Below, one piece after another: positions 1 to 6,815 of a stretch of 15,708 nt of DNA. Each line of letters begins with the position of its first letter. Position 1 is the stretch's first letter. Origin of the DNA: an uncultured Bartonella sp. (lineage in GTDB: Bacteria; Pseudomonadota; Alphaproteobacteria; Rhizobiales; Rhizobiaceae); contig CALTWN010000023.1 in the NCBI GenBank assembly GCA_943913205.1, forward strand, positions 1 to 15,708, written 5' to 3'. A program made the position numbers and the translations under genes. The notes below the pieces were generated by a model. The model saw only the letters and a program-made list of their open reading frames with translations. It made no database searches and had not been told where the DNA came from.

Positions 1-1
1 T

Positions 2-655
2 GTTAATGATTTAAAAATAATAACATTTTTAACAATAATAGTTATATCAATATCTATTATAACCTGGTATCTAAAGGTAAAATTACATTTAGGTTTAAAA
101 GATGCTTTTTATGCAGCTTACTTTAATTTTATTTCTCTTATCAGCACTTCAGGCTATACGTGTGAAGATTATAGCTTGTGGGGCCCATTGCCTGTAGCCC
201 TATTATTAGGTGCTGGCCTTATAGGAGGGTGTTCTGGCTCAACAGCTGGCGGTATAAAAATAAATCGTTTGATAATGTTATGGCAAATAACAAAGGCCCA
301 TCTTAATAAATTAATTTCACCTCATAGTATTGCGAAATGCCGCTATGGAGCGATAGAAATTTCATCTGATGTCGCTTTATCTGTATTATTATTTGTTTGT
401 CTATATTTGATTACTATCATAGTAGGTTTTATAGCTTTAATGTGTACAGGCTTAGATTTGGTTAGCTCTTTTACTGGTGCTATAGGCGCTTTGAGTAACA
501 TAGGTTTAGGTTTAGGAGATAAAATAGGACCGGCTGGCAATTATGCCACACTCAGTAATACTGAATTATGGATATTTAGTATTATTATGATAGCGGGTAG
601 GCTAGAAATTATAACTCTTATTATTGTGCTATTGCCAGACTTTTGGAAAAAATAA
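2..655 (+). CDS. trkH: TrkH-family potassium uptake protein, C-terminal part (5' end outside window)
   Basis: The frame is open from base 2 and gives 217 residues, so this is the C-terminal part of a protein usually near 480 residues. TrkH is the membrane subunit of the Trk K+ uptake system and works with the cytoplasmic NAD-binding regulator TrkA. Visible signatures: a pore-loop STSGY segment, the intramembrane gating loop GGCSGSTAGGIK, a later pore loop LSNIGLGLG, and the usual C-terminal AGRLEI...LPDFW ending. Hydrophobic helices alternate between these. The last pore loop reads NIGLG where NIGPG is common, a mild deviation. A TTG at 176 could be read as a start, but the family homology continues upstream through the pore loop at about 143-160, so the true start lies before the window. 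It converges on the glycosyltransferase gene with an 8-base gap. Confidence 0.93.
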   Translation, partial: VNDLKIITFLTIIVISISIITWYLKVKLHLGLKDAFYAAYFNFISLISTSGYTCEDYSLWGPLPVALLLGAGLIGGCSGSTAGGIKINRLIMLWQITKAHLNKLISPHSIAKCRYGAIEISSDVALSVLLFVCLYLITIIVGFIALMCTGLDLVSSFTGAIGALSNIGLGLGDKIGPAGNYATLSNTELWIFSIIMIAGRLEIITLIIVLLPDFWKK

Positions 656-668
656 GTTAATAATTAAC
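656..668. other. 13-base palindrome between convergent stops
   Basis: GTTAATAATTAAC is a perfect inverted repeat centred on base 662. It fills the gap between the trkH stop (653-655) and the stop of the opposing glycosyltransferase gene (664-666), which it overlaps. The arms are 6 bases of A/T-rich sequence with no T-run after them, so it is at best a weak bidirectional termination element and may be a coincidence of facing TAA stops. Confidence 0.3.
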
Positions 669-1722
669 CATTAGCAAATAATTCTTCATAAAGTTTTTGT
701 AGCTGAGCAATTTCCTTGCTTAAAGAATAATTTGACATTATATGTTTACGCGCTTCTATTCCCATTTGTTTTAATTTTTCTGGATGCTGAAAAAAATATT
801 TTATCTCAATACTTAAATTTTTAGCATTAATATTTTTTACTATTCGCCCGCAATTTGATGTTATTATTTCTGCATAAGATCCTGTATCACTTGTTATACA
901 TGGAACCCCGCTTGACATAGCTTCTAGTGGCGTTAAGCCAAAACCTTCATTTCGGGGGGGAGCTATATAGAGGTCTAACTTTTTATATAAAAAATTTATG
1001 TCATTATCAATGCCTTGATTGCTAAGCTCACCTAAATATAAAATTCTATGCTGTAAATTAGCTTGTTTTATTTTAGTAAAAATTTTGTCGGCATATAGCT
1101 TGTTTTCAGGAGTTATTCTGCCAGAAAAAACTGCTATCCAGTCTTTGAATTGAGGCAAAAGTTCTATCATACTATCAACAAAAATATCGGTGCCTTTACT
1201 AAAGCGAACGCGACCGCAACAACCTATTATATATTTAGTACTATTGGGTATAGTTAGAGTGCTTCTTCCTGGTTTAAAGCGTTCGGTGTCTATGCCATGC
1301 ATTATAGAAATATTAGGTGACTTTAAAAACCGAGATATTTTATCATTTGCCGCTATTAACCTGTCCATTTTAGACATAAGATAGTAGGTAAATCTTTTTT
1401 GCCTTCTTTGAGCTGCTGCTGTAAAAACTAACTTTAGCCTAGCTTTAAGAATATCACGTAATATTATACCAAATATCATTTCAGTATGGCGCCGTGCATG
1501 AAAAATATAAAAATCTCTATTTTTAGGGGGTGTCCATAGATTCTTTAAAGCAAAAAATGATATAAAAGGCAAGTACATAGGTAACCCAAAACCCAAGGCA
1601 CTTACTTTTATATTATGTTTACGCATTTGTGGTAAAAGCTGAATAATAGAAGAGGTAACACCGGAAAGGCGTTTTTTAAAATTAGGCGCGATAATTTCTG
1701 TATCGTCTAAATTATATTTCAT
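664..1722 (-). CDS. Glycosyltransferase family 4 (probable LPS core/surface polysaccharide)
   Basis: 352 residues, a GT-B fold glycosyltransferase of family 4. The C-terminal half shows the nucleotide-sugar site: GRVRFSKG (about 170-177, with the basic residues typical of the family) and the E-x7-E motif at E259...E267, followed by AMSSGVP. An HGID turn at 142-145 precedes the second Rossmann domain. No signal peptide or membrane helix is evident, so it should act on the cytoplasmic face of the inner membrane. The start ATG overlaps the greA stop in an ATGA, which implies translational coupling. In Sinorhizobium, core-LPS glycosyltransferases such as lpsB lie beside greA (recalled, not checked), which supports a role in LPS core assembly, commonly mannosyl transfer. 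The sugar and acceptor cannot be read from sequence, and a capsule or other surface-glycan role is possible. Confidence 0.88.
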   Translation of the reverse strand: MKYNLDDTEIIAPNFKKRLSGVTSSIIQLLPQMRKHNIKVSALGFGLPMYLPFISFFALKNLWTPPKNRDFYIFHARRHTEMIFGIILRDILKARLKLVFTAAAQRRQKRFTYYLMSKMDRLIAANDKISRFLKSPNISIMHGIDTERFKPGRSTLTIPNSTKYIIGCCGRVRFSKGTDIFVDSMIELLPQFKDWIAVFSGRITPENKLYADKIFTKIKQANLQHRILYLGELSNQGIDNDINFLYKKLDLYIAPPRNEGFGLTPLEAMSSGVPCITSDTGSYAEIITSNCGRIVKNINAKNLSIEIKYFFQHPEKLKQMGIEARKHIMSNYSLSKEIAQLQKLYEELFANG

Positions 1723-2192
1723 ATATAACGTATACCTAAAATTTCATAATCTTTTTTACCATTAGGTAAAATGACTTCGATAGTATCGCCTACCGATTTT
1801 CCAATAAGTGCACGTGACATAGGTGAAGAAATCGAGATTTTTCCATTTTTCGCGTCTGTTTCATGTGCCCCTACAATTTGGTAGGTTATGTTTTGCTCTG
1901 TTTCTTCATCAAGTAAAGTAACAGTTGCACCAAATTTTATGGTATCACCCGAAAGCTTAGAAATATCAATAATATCTGCGTGAGCGATAGTATCTTCCAA
2001 TAAATTTATACGTCCTTCATTTAAACTCTGGGCTTCTTTTGCGGCATGATATTCAGCATTTTCTGATAAATCACCATGTGCTCTGGCTTCAGATATAGCT
2101 TGAATTATTCTAGGTCGTTCAGTTTTTTGCCGCCAACTTAATTCTTTTTTTAATTCTTCAAAGCCTTGCGGGGTCATAGGTACTAGCTGCAT
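1719..2192 (-). CDS. greA: Transcription elongation factor GreA
   Basis: 157 residues, the normal GreA length. GreA enters the secondary channel of RNA polymerase and stimulates cleavage of backtracked RNA. The N-terminal coiled coil carries the tip loop GDLSENAEYHAAKEAQ, with the acidic residues D41 and E44 at exactly the E. coli positions. The C-terminal FKBP-like domain contains the conserved SPMSRALIGKSVGD segment. Start chosen at the ATG at 2192, which has an AAGGA ribosome binding site 6 bases upstream. It lies 26-27 bases after the aminotransferase stop and overlaps the downstream glycosyltransferase by 4 bases, so the three genes are probably co-transcribed. I see no promoter in the short gap. 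Confidence 0.97.
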   Translation of the reverse strand: MQLVPMTPQGFEELKKELSWRQKTERPRIIQAISEARAHGDLSENAEYHAAKEAQSLNEGRINLLEDTIAHADIIDISKLSGDTIKFGATVTLLDEETEQNITYQIVGAHETDAKNGKISISSPMSRALIGKSVGDTIEVILPNGKKDYEILGIRYI

Positions 2193-2219
2193 GGTAGTTC
2201 CTTTCTTAAAATGTTTACA

Positions 2220-3422
2220 TTAAATCAATTTATTACAAAAATTTTGTATTCTAGTACAGGCCTCGGTTAAAATTTCAGGCGAGGTTGCGTAACTAATTCT
2301 AAAAGCAGGAGAAAAGCCAAAAGCGCTACCGGGAACGGCAGCAACATTCTCCTCTACTAAAAGCTCTTTTACAAAAATTTTGTCATCTGTAATTAAAGCA
2401 CCTCTAGGAGTTTTTTTACCCATAAGTTGCTTACAATCAGGAAAAACATAAAAAGCTCCGTTTGGCGTAGGACAATTTAGCCCTTTAGCTTTCTGCAGCA
2501 TTGAAACAACAAGATTACGTCTTTGCTCAAAAAGCTTTTGCGAATAATTTATAAAAGATTGATCACCGCTAAGAGCCTCAACTGCAGCATATTGCGCTAT
2601 AGAACAGGTGCCTGAAGTTTGCTGGCCTTGTATGGTGGTCATAGCCTTTATTAAATCTTTAGACCCCCCAGCATATCCTATACGCCATCCAGTCATGGCG
2701 TAAGACTTAGAAACACCGTTCATGGTGAGTACACGATTGTATAATTCAGGCTCTACCTGTGCAAGACTATAAAATTTAAAATCATCATATACTAAGTGTT
2801 CATAAATATCATCACATAAGATATGAACATGAGGATAACGTTTTAAAATTTCAGTAAAAGCTTTTATTTCTTCATAACTATAAGCCACGCCAGAGGGGTT
2901 TGATGGTGAGTTAAAAATAAACCATTTAGTTCGCGGTGTAATAGCTTTTTCTAAGTCGCTAGGCTGTAGTTTATAAGCGTGCTCTTGTTTAGCTTCTACA
3001 AAGATAGAAATACCACCATTAAGTGAAACCATTTCAGGATAGCTAACCCAATAAGGTGTTGGTATAATAACTTCATCGCCGCTATTTAATGTAGCCATAA
3101 AAGCATTAAATAGTACTTGTTTACCGCCAGTGCTTACAATAACTTGTTCTGGTGTATATTCCAGATCATTTTCAGTTTTAAATTTATGGCAGATTGCTGC
3201 GCGTAACTCAGCAATTCCGGATATAGGTGTGTATTTAGTTTTTCCTGACTCAATAGCTTTTATAGCAGCTTTTTTGATGTTATCAGGTGTATCAAAATCT
3301 GGTTCACCAGTACCTAAGCCAATAACATCTATGCCATTTGCTTTAAGTTCTCTTGCTTTTTCTGCTACAGCTATAGTAGCCGAAGGCTTCGTATGTGAAA
3401 GTTTGTCAGCGATAAAAGCCAT
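2220..3422 (-). CDS. aatA: PLP-dependent class I aminotransferase, aspartate aminotransferase-like
   Basis: 400 residues, fold type I aminotransferase of the class I-gamma group common in alphaproteobacteria. These usually transfer the amino group of aspartate to 2-oxoglutarate; some also use aromatic amino acids or prephenate. Visible active-site elements: GLGTGEPDFDTP near 35-46, STGGKQ at 97-102, NPSG at 175-178 (N175 contacts PLP), CDDIYE at 203-208 (D204 to the pyridine nitrogen, Y207), SKSYAMTGWRIGY with the Schiff-base lysine K239, and FRISYA with the substrate-carboxylate arginine R375. The ATG at 3422 has a GAGG ribosome binding site 8 bases upstream. It is the first gene of the aminotransferase-greA-glycosyltransferase group and has its own likely promoter after ftrD. 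Exact substrate range is not readable from sequence. Confidence 0.93.
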   Translation of the reverse strand: MAFIADKLSHTKPSATIAVAEKARELKANGIDVIGLGTGEPDFDTPDNIKKAAIKAIESGKTKYTPISGIAELRAAICHKFKTENDLEYTPEQVIVSTGGKQVLFNAFMATLNSGDEVIIPTPYWVSYPEMVSLNGGISIFVEAKQEHAYKLQPSDLEKAITPRTKWFIFNSPSNPSGVAYSYEEIKAFTEILKRYPHVHILCDDIYEHLVYDDFKFYSLAQVEPELYNRVLTMNGVSKSYAMTGWRIGYAGGSKDLIKAMTTIQGQQTSGTCSIAQYAAVEALSGDQSFINYSQKLFEQRRNLVVSMLQKAKGLNCPTPNGAFYVFPDCKQLMGKKTPRGALITDDKIFVKELLVEENVAAVPGSAFGFSPAFRISYATSPEILTEACTRIQNFCNKLI

Positions 3423-3450
3423 ATTCGTTCCTCTATATATTTTATTTGAG

Positions 3451-3479
3451 ATTTTACTTATATTTTAGGTAAATTACAA
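3451..3479 (-). promoter_or_regulatory. Probable sigma70-type promoter of the aminotransferase-greA group
   Basis: On the minus strand TTGTAA (3474-3479, 4 of 6 to consensus), a 17-base spacer, then TAAAAT (3451-3456, 5 of 6). Transcription would start near 3444, about 20 bases before the ATG and just upstream of its GAGG site. It sits in the 68-base gap after ftrD, where I see no terminator hairpin, so read-through from the iron operon is also possible. Confidence 0.5.
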
Positions 3480-3490
3480 GAATATAGTAT

Positions 3491-4867
3491 TTACCAAAGC
3501 CAAAACATATATAGCCAAAGAACAATAATAGAGAGCGGGGCTAAGCTAAAAATAAGAAGTATTTTTATAATATTTAATCTATTGAGGTTTTCATATTTTA
3601 ATATTTTATAAGCAAGTATAAAACTCCAATATAAAGAAATGTTTAATATAGTAGCTCTTATAATATTAACACACCCTATATTTATATTGGCATTATTTAA
3701 TATTTTTACTGTTGTAGCACTAAGCCCTAAAAATAAACCAGCAAAAGCTAAGGGAAGCAAAGACATAGAAAATTGATTTTTATTTATAATGTTGTTGCTT
3801 ATTCTGTAACATAAATAAATTATAAAATTTAAAAACGCCCCCAAAATTGCGGTATATGCTAAAATATAGCTAATAATGCAAAAGCCATCTAACCAGTTAA
3901 AACTATCTCTTATACTAGGGTAGTTTGTTAATATCCACCATGGCGCATTTTCGTTAAAAATCCAATATATATTATTATTTATAAAAAATGTAGCCAGGCT
4001 TTGCCTGTATATTATAAAATAGGGGTTTTTTGTCCAAGTAAAGGCTCCTATAGCAAGCGCAATCATACAAAATAAAAGTAAATATCTGTCCCAATTTGTT
4101 GTTTGGAATGAACCATATTTTACAATTTCTTCATTAACGGAACGAGGTTTTAGCGTTATGGCGTTGCGAAAATTTGTGCAGCGTCCGCACATATGACAAT
4201 CAGCTACGCCATTTAATTTACTCAGCTTAACCATTGGCGCACAGTGAGGGTTTTGTGGTAATTCGCCTTCGTAAGCATTCCATTTCCAATAATCAACTTT
4301 GTAGCTTATGGGTGAAAGACGTGACAATAAATTAAACACACCGTTAACGGGGCACAAACATCTGCACCACACACGAGTGCCTCTTGCCCCATAAAAATAA
4401 CTTATAATTATTGCAAAAATAGTAGAGCCTCCAAGTATAAGTAAGGCAGGTTTTGCATAATCATAAACGCTGGTTAATTGCCCATATATCGTAGTTATAC
4501 TAAAAGCAATAAGCGGCCATCCTCGCCATTTTATCCATCGCGGTATAGTTTTATTGCGTCCAAATTTTTCGCTTGTGCGCTCAGCTAATGAACCTTCAGG
4601 GCAAAAAATACCACACCAAAGGCGTCCAAAACACACCATAGATAATATAGTAAAAGGCCACCATATACCCCAAAAAATAAATTTACTAAATAATACAAAG
4701 CTGCTAAATAAACTAGCATCAAAAGGTGGTATTGGTAAAAAAGCAGGAACTATTACTAAAATAAGATAAAAAGCTATAATAGCCCATTGAAATCTACAAA
4801 TTGCTTTTTGATGATTTTTTAAAAAAAGGGCAAATTGTAAAAGAGCTATTTTAAGATAGTGGAGCAC
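3491..4867 (-). CDS. ftrD: FtrD-type membrane polyferredoxin (4Fe-4S, NapH-like)
   Basis: 458 residues, inner-membrane iron-sulfur protein, fourth gene of the ferrous-iron uptake operon. It probably moves electrons to or from the cupredoxin/permease during iron transport; the direction is not settled by sequence. N-terminal membrane helices near 29-45 and 55-80 precede CFGRLWCGIFCP (C79, C85, C89). A second cysteine group is VWCRCLCP (C168, C170, C172) and a third is CHMCGRC (C224, C227, C230). The C-terminal part (about 260-458) is a set of hydrophobic helices. The third group lacks the fourth cysteine of the usual CxxCxxCxxxCP (an arginine occupies it), though C209 lies nearby. The start is GTG at 4867, the only plausible start since an in-frame stop lies just upstream; its ribosome binding site (AAGAG, about 11 bases away) is weak. 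It begins 14 bases after the ftrC stop. Confidence 0.9.
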   Translation of the reverse strand: MLHYLKIALLQFALFLKNHQKAICRFQWAIIAFYLILVIVPAFLPIPPFDASLFSSFVLFSKFIFWGIWWPFTILSMVCFGRLWCGIFCPEGSLAERTSEKFGRNKTIPRWIKWRGWPLIAFSITTIYGQLTSVYDYAKPALLILGGSTIFAIIISYFYGARGTRVWCRCLCPVNGVFNLLSRLSPISYKVDYWKWNAYEGELPQNPHCAPMVKLSKLNGVADCHMCGRCTNFRNAITLKPRSVNEEIVKYGSFQTTNWDRYLLLFCMIALAIGAFTWTKNPYFIIYRQSLATFFINNNIYWIFNENAPWWILTNYPSIRDSFNWLDGFCIISYILAYTAILGAFLNFIIYLCYRISNNIINKNQFSMSLLPLAFAGLFLGLSATTVKILNNANINIGCVNIIRATILNISLYWSFILAYKILKYENLNRLNIIKILLIFSLAPLSIIVLWLYMFWLW

Positions 4868-4881
4868 AAATAGTTAAACTC

Positions 4882-5712
4882 TTATAAATTACGTAAATTA
4901 TTCTTATTGCATAACCATATAGCAAGAAGCCAGTAACAAGCCAGAGCAACAGCCTGCATAATAGAGGGCGTGGCGTGATATCCTGTGAGTGAAGTTAAGG
5001 TACTACTGTCTGGTATAAAATTAGAACTATTCCAAATAGGATTTGCCATAAAATTATAAAACCAATCAGGGATATCGTAATTGGCTAATTGCCCAGAGCC
5101 TTTATCAAACGCATTTACAAATAAAGCCCCTCCTATAAGCAATAAAACAAATTCGCTTACAAGAAAAAAATACTTCCAAGAAATAGCGTTAGCAAATTTT
5201 TGCAATAAGGCGAATGAAATTAAAGCTAAAATAAATCCAATAATCCCACCTAAAATAAAGTAGAATAAGCTTATACCTGCTTGTTGCGCCCCTATGCCAG
5301 ATAAAAACACTACTGTTTCGCTACCCTCACGCGCTACAGCAAGCATAGCTATAATCATAATTCCCCATCCGTGAGGTTGGCTTTGTATACTTTGTTGTGC
5401 CTTAGATTCAATATTTTTTTTCATATCGCGACCATTACGATGCATCCATACGACCATATGCAAAATTAATAAAGCTGATGCTGCCATCATACTGGTAAAT
5501 AACCACTCTCCACCGGCCCCTGCATACCAATTACTGGCAACCCAAAATAAAATTGCTAGCAATGATGAAATTAATAACCCAGCAGCTGTGCCATACCATA
5601 AAAATTTTGTATAGGACTTTATATTTTCACGACATATCCAATTATATAAGATACCTATAACCAAAAGGGCTTCAACACTTTCGCGCCATACTATAAATAA
5701 AGAAGATTGCAT
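4882..5712 (-). CDS. ftrC: FTR1-family iron permease (FtrC type)
   Basis: 276 residues, polytopic inner-membrane iron permease of the FTR1/EfeU family, with about seven hydrophobic segments. The family signature is a pair of REGxE motifs in helices 1 and 4 that bind and pass iron. Here the second is canonical, REGSE at 128-132, and the first is RESVE at 10-14, a variant I associate with the FtrC branch. Further features are the HMVVWMHRNGRDMKK cytoplasmic loop near 85-99 and a C-terminal helix ending in WLLAIWLCNKNN. The ATG at 5712 follows an AAGG site 7 bases upstream, and the gene begins 9 bases after the ftrB stop, as expected for a coupled operon. It differs from EfeU-only systems because P19, cupredoxin and polyferredoxin partners are all adjacent. 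Confidence 0.94.
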   Translation of the reverse strand: MQSSLFIVWRESVEALLVIGILYNWICRENIKSYTKFLWYGTAAGLLISSLLAILFWVASNWYAGAGGEWLFTSMMAASALLILHMVVWMHRNGRDMKKNIESKAQQSIQSQPHGWGIMIIAMLAVAREGSETVVFLSGIGAQQAGISLFYFILGGIIGFILALISFALLQKFANAISWKYFFLVSEFVLLLIGGALFVNAFDKGSGQLANYDIPDWFYNFMANPIWNSSNFIPDSSTLTSLTGYHATPSIMQAVALACYWLLAIWLCNKNNLRNL

Positions 5713-5721
5713 TTTTAAACC

Positions 5722-6048
5722 TTATTTAGCTCTAATTATAAAACCAGACATATTAATGTGGAATTCATCAATAAATTTATATGTGCCGGGACGTAAAGGC
5801 GGAATCATAGCAGAAGATTCTACGCCCGAACCCAAAGTTTTTTCTACTATTAAAGAAAGATTCTCAAATTCAGCAGGGGAGGTGCCTATATTTTTAATCT
5901 TTATTTTAATTCTTTTTTTTGTGGGAACATCAATAAAAGATGGAGTAAAAACACCATCTTTTATGGTAACATTATATTCAATAGGAGCACTTGCATAAGC
6001 ATAATAAGGCGTAAATAATAATAAATTTACCAGTAATATAAAAAACAT
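5722..6048 (-). CDS. ftrB: Small periplasmic cupredoxin-domain protein (FtrB type)
   Basis: 108 residues. The N-terminus (1-20) is a hydrophobic signal sequence ending in AYASA, so the mature protein should be periplasmic. The rest is one cupredoxin-like beta-sandwich: the VTIKDGVFTPSFIDVPTKKR strand-turn, KNIGTSPAEFENLSL near 53-67, a PPLRPGTYKFIDEFH segment, and a short end GFIIRAK. The potential metal ligands visible are the H and M of FHINMSG, near residues 96-100. In FtrABCD systems FtrB is thought to work with the P19 protein in oxidising or handing over ferrous iron. The ATG at 6048 follows a G-rich site (GGGGG, about 9 bases upstream). It lies 33 bases after ftrA and 9 before ftrC. 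The alternative is a generic cupredoxin_1 protein, but the neighbours make the FtrB role much more likely. Confidence 0.88.
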   Translation of the reverse strand: MFFILLVNLLLFTPYYAYASAPIEYNVTIKDGVFTPSFIDVPTKKRIKIKIKNIGTSPAEFENLSLIVEKTLGSGVESSAMIPPLRPGTYKFIDEFHINMSGFIIRAK

Positions 6049-6081
6049 ATAAAAGAACCCCCCTATAACTTAATGCTATTA

Positions 6082-6630
6082 TTAATAGCCGCCTTTTTTA
6101 CCAGTGCCAGCGTAAACAAAGTCATACTCAGTTACACATTTTTTGAAAAAAGGCTTAACTCCAGTCTCTTTATCTACATGATAACCAAATTCGCCTTTGT
6201 AGTCTGGTGGGGTGATATCAAAACGTAAATGATATTTACCTGGACCCATTAATTTAACATTATCTCCATAATGAGGACCATCATTAGCAGTCATTGGCAT
6301 TAAAGTGCCTTTTAGTACTTTAGACTCTCCTGCTTTAGTTAATGTGTAGTTTACTCCTAAATAAGGTATCCACCAGCCTTCTTGAAAACCATTAACATTA
6401 TCTTCTGTAGCGTGAATATCTGCTTCCAAATGAACATCAGATTTATCAACTGGGTTCATCATACCTTTTGGCATCATTTCTACTGGTTGTAGATACACTG
6501 CGCCAATTTCCATACCTGCATATTTAACAGGTTTACCTATCGGAGTTTCTGCAGCATATGCGCTGCTAGTAAATATAGTTGCAGTGGTTATGCATGCTGT
6601 AACATGTAAAATATTTTTTATTTTAGACAA
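6082..6630 (-). CDS. ftrA: P19-family periplasmic iron-uptake protein (FtrA type)
   Basis: 182 residues. A signal peptide runs to AYA (about residue 26), giving a periplasmic protein. The P19/Tpd fold is recognisable from GMEIGAVYLQPVEMMP, DVHLEADIHA and PMTANDGPHYGDNV. The metal-site residues known from Campylobacter P19 (His42, Glu44, Met88, Asp92, His95 as I recall) correspond at a constant offset to H67, E69, M113, D117 and H120, so the copper/iron site looks intact. It is the first gene of the operon and should bind Cu and Fe and feed the FtrC permease. Start: TTG at 6630, supported by a strong GGAG 7 bases upstream and by the signal peptide beginning immediately after; there is no nearby ATG. 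Tp34/Tpd names apply to the same family. Confidence 0.94.
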   Translation of the reverse strand: MSKIKNILHVTACITTATIFTSSAYAAETPIGKPVKYAGMEIGAVYLQPVEMMPKGMMNPVDKSDVHLEADIHATEDNVNGFQEGWWIPYLGVNYTLTKAGESKVLKGTLMPMTANDGPHYGDNVKLMGPGKYHLRFDITPPDYKGEFGYHVDKETGVKPFFKKCVTEYDFVYAGTGKKGGY

Positions 6631-6659
6631 AATTATACTCCTTCTTTATTATTTAAATA

Positions 6660-6674
6660 TGATTTTTACTATCA
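6660..6674. promoter_or_regulatory. Candidate iron-responsive operator (IRO-box-like, TGA-N9-TCA)
   Basis: TGATTTTTACTATCA is an exact TGA-N9-TCA match, the pattern described for RirA-controlled iron genes in rhizobia. It lies inside a slightly longer inverted repeat, ATGAT-N7-ATCAT at 6659-6675. It is about 30 bases upstream of ftrA and overlaps or follows the predicted transcription start, where a repressor would block initiation. The 6-base pattern is short and A/T-rich DNA makes chance hits likely, and no RirA, Irr or Fur gene is in the window. Confidence 0.35.
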
Positions 6675-6681
6675 TGTTTTG

Positions 6682-6710
6682 GTAATATCATATTTCCCTA
6701 TAAATCGCAA
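6682..6710 (-). promoter_or_regulatory. Possible ftrABCD promoter
   Basis: Minus strand TTGCGA (6705-6710, 4 of 6), 17-base spacer, TATTAC (6682-6687, 4 of 6). Transcription would start near 6676, about 45 bases before the ftrA start and next to the TGA-N9-TCA element. The match is moderate and other A/T-rich hexamers nearby could serve. Confidence 0.35.
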
Positions 6711-6749
6711 TAAAAGAATAAGACTTTTATAGTCATATTTAGATTATCA

Positions 6750-6778
6750 TAGACAGTGTGAAGAAAGCTAGATAAAAT
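6750..6778 (+). promoter_or_regulatory. Probable sigma70-type promoter of the GT41 gene
   Basis: TAGACA (6750-6755, 5 of 6), 17-base spacer, TAAAAT (6773-6778, 5 of 6). Transcription would start near 6785, about 30 bases before the ATG at 6816, leaving room for the AAGG ribosome binding site at 6804-6807. It is divergent from ftrA and about 40 bases from the possible ftr -35. Confidence 0.55.
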
Positions 6779-6815
6779 ATAGTGCAATAAACTCTATTAA
6801 TTTAAGGTGCTGCTT

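Noticed and set aside
6807..6815. GTG start for the GT41 gene, three codons upstream
   Set aside because: The GTG overlaps the AAGG that best serves as the ribosome binding site for the ATG at 6816.
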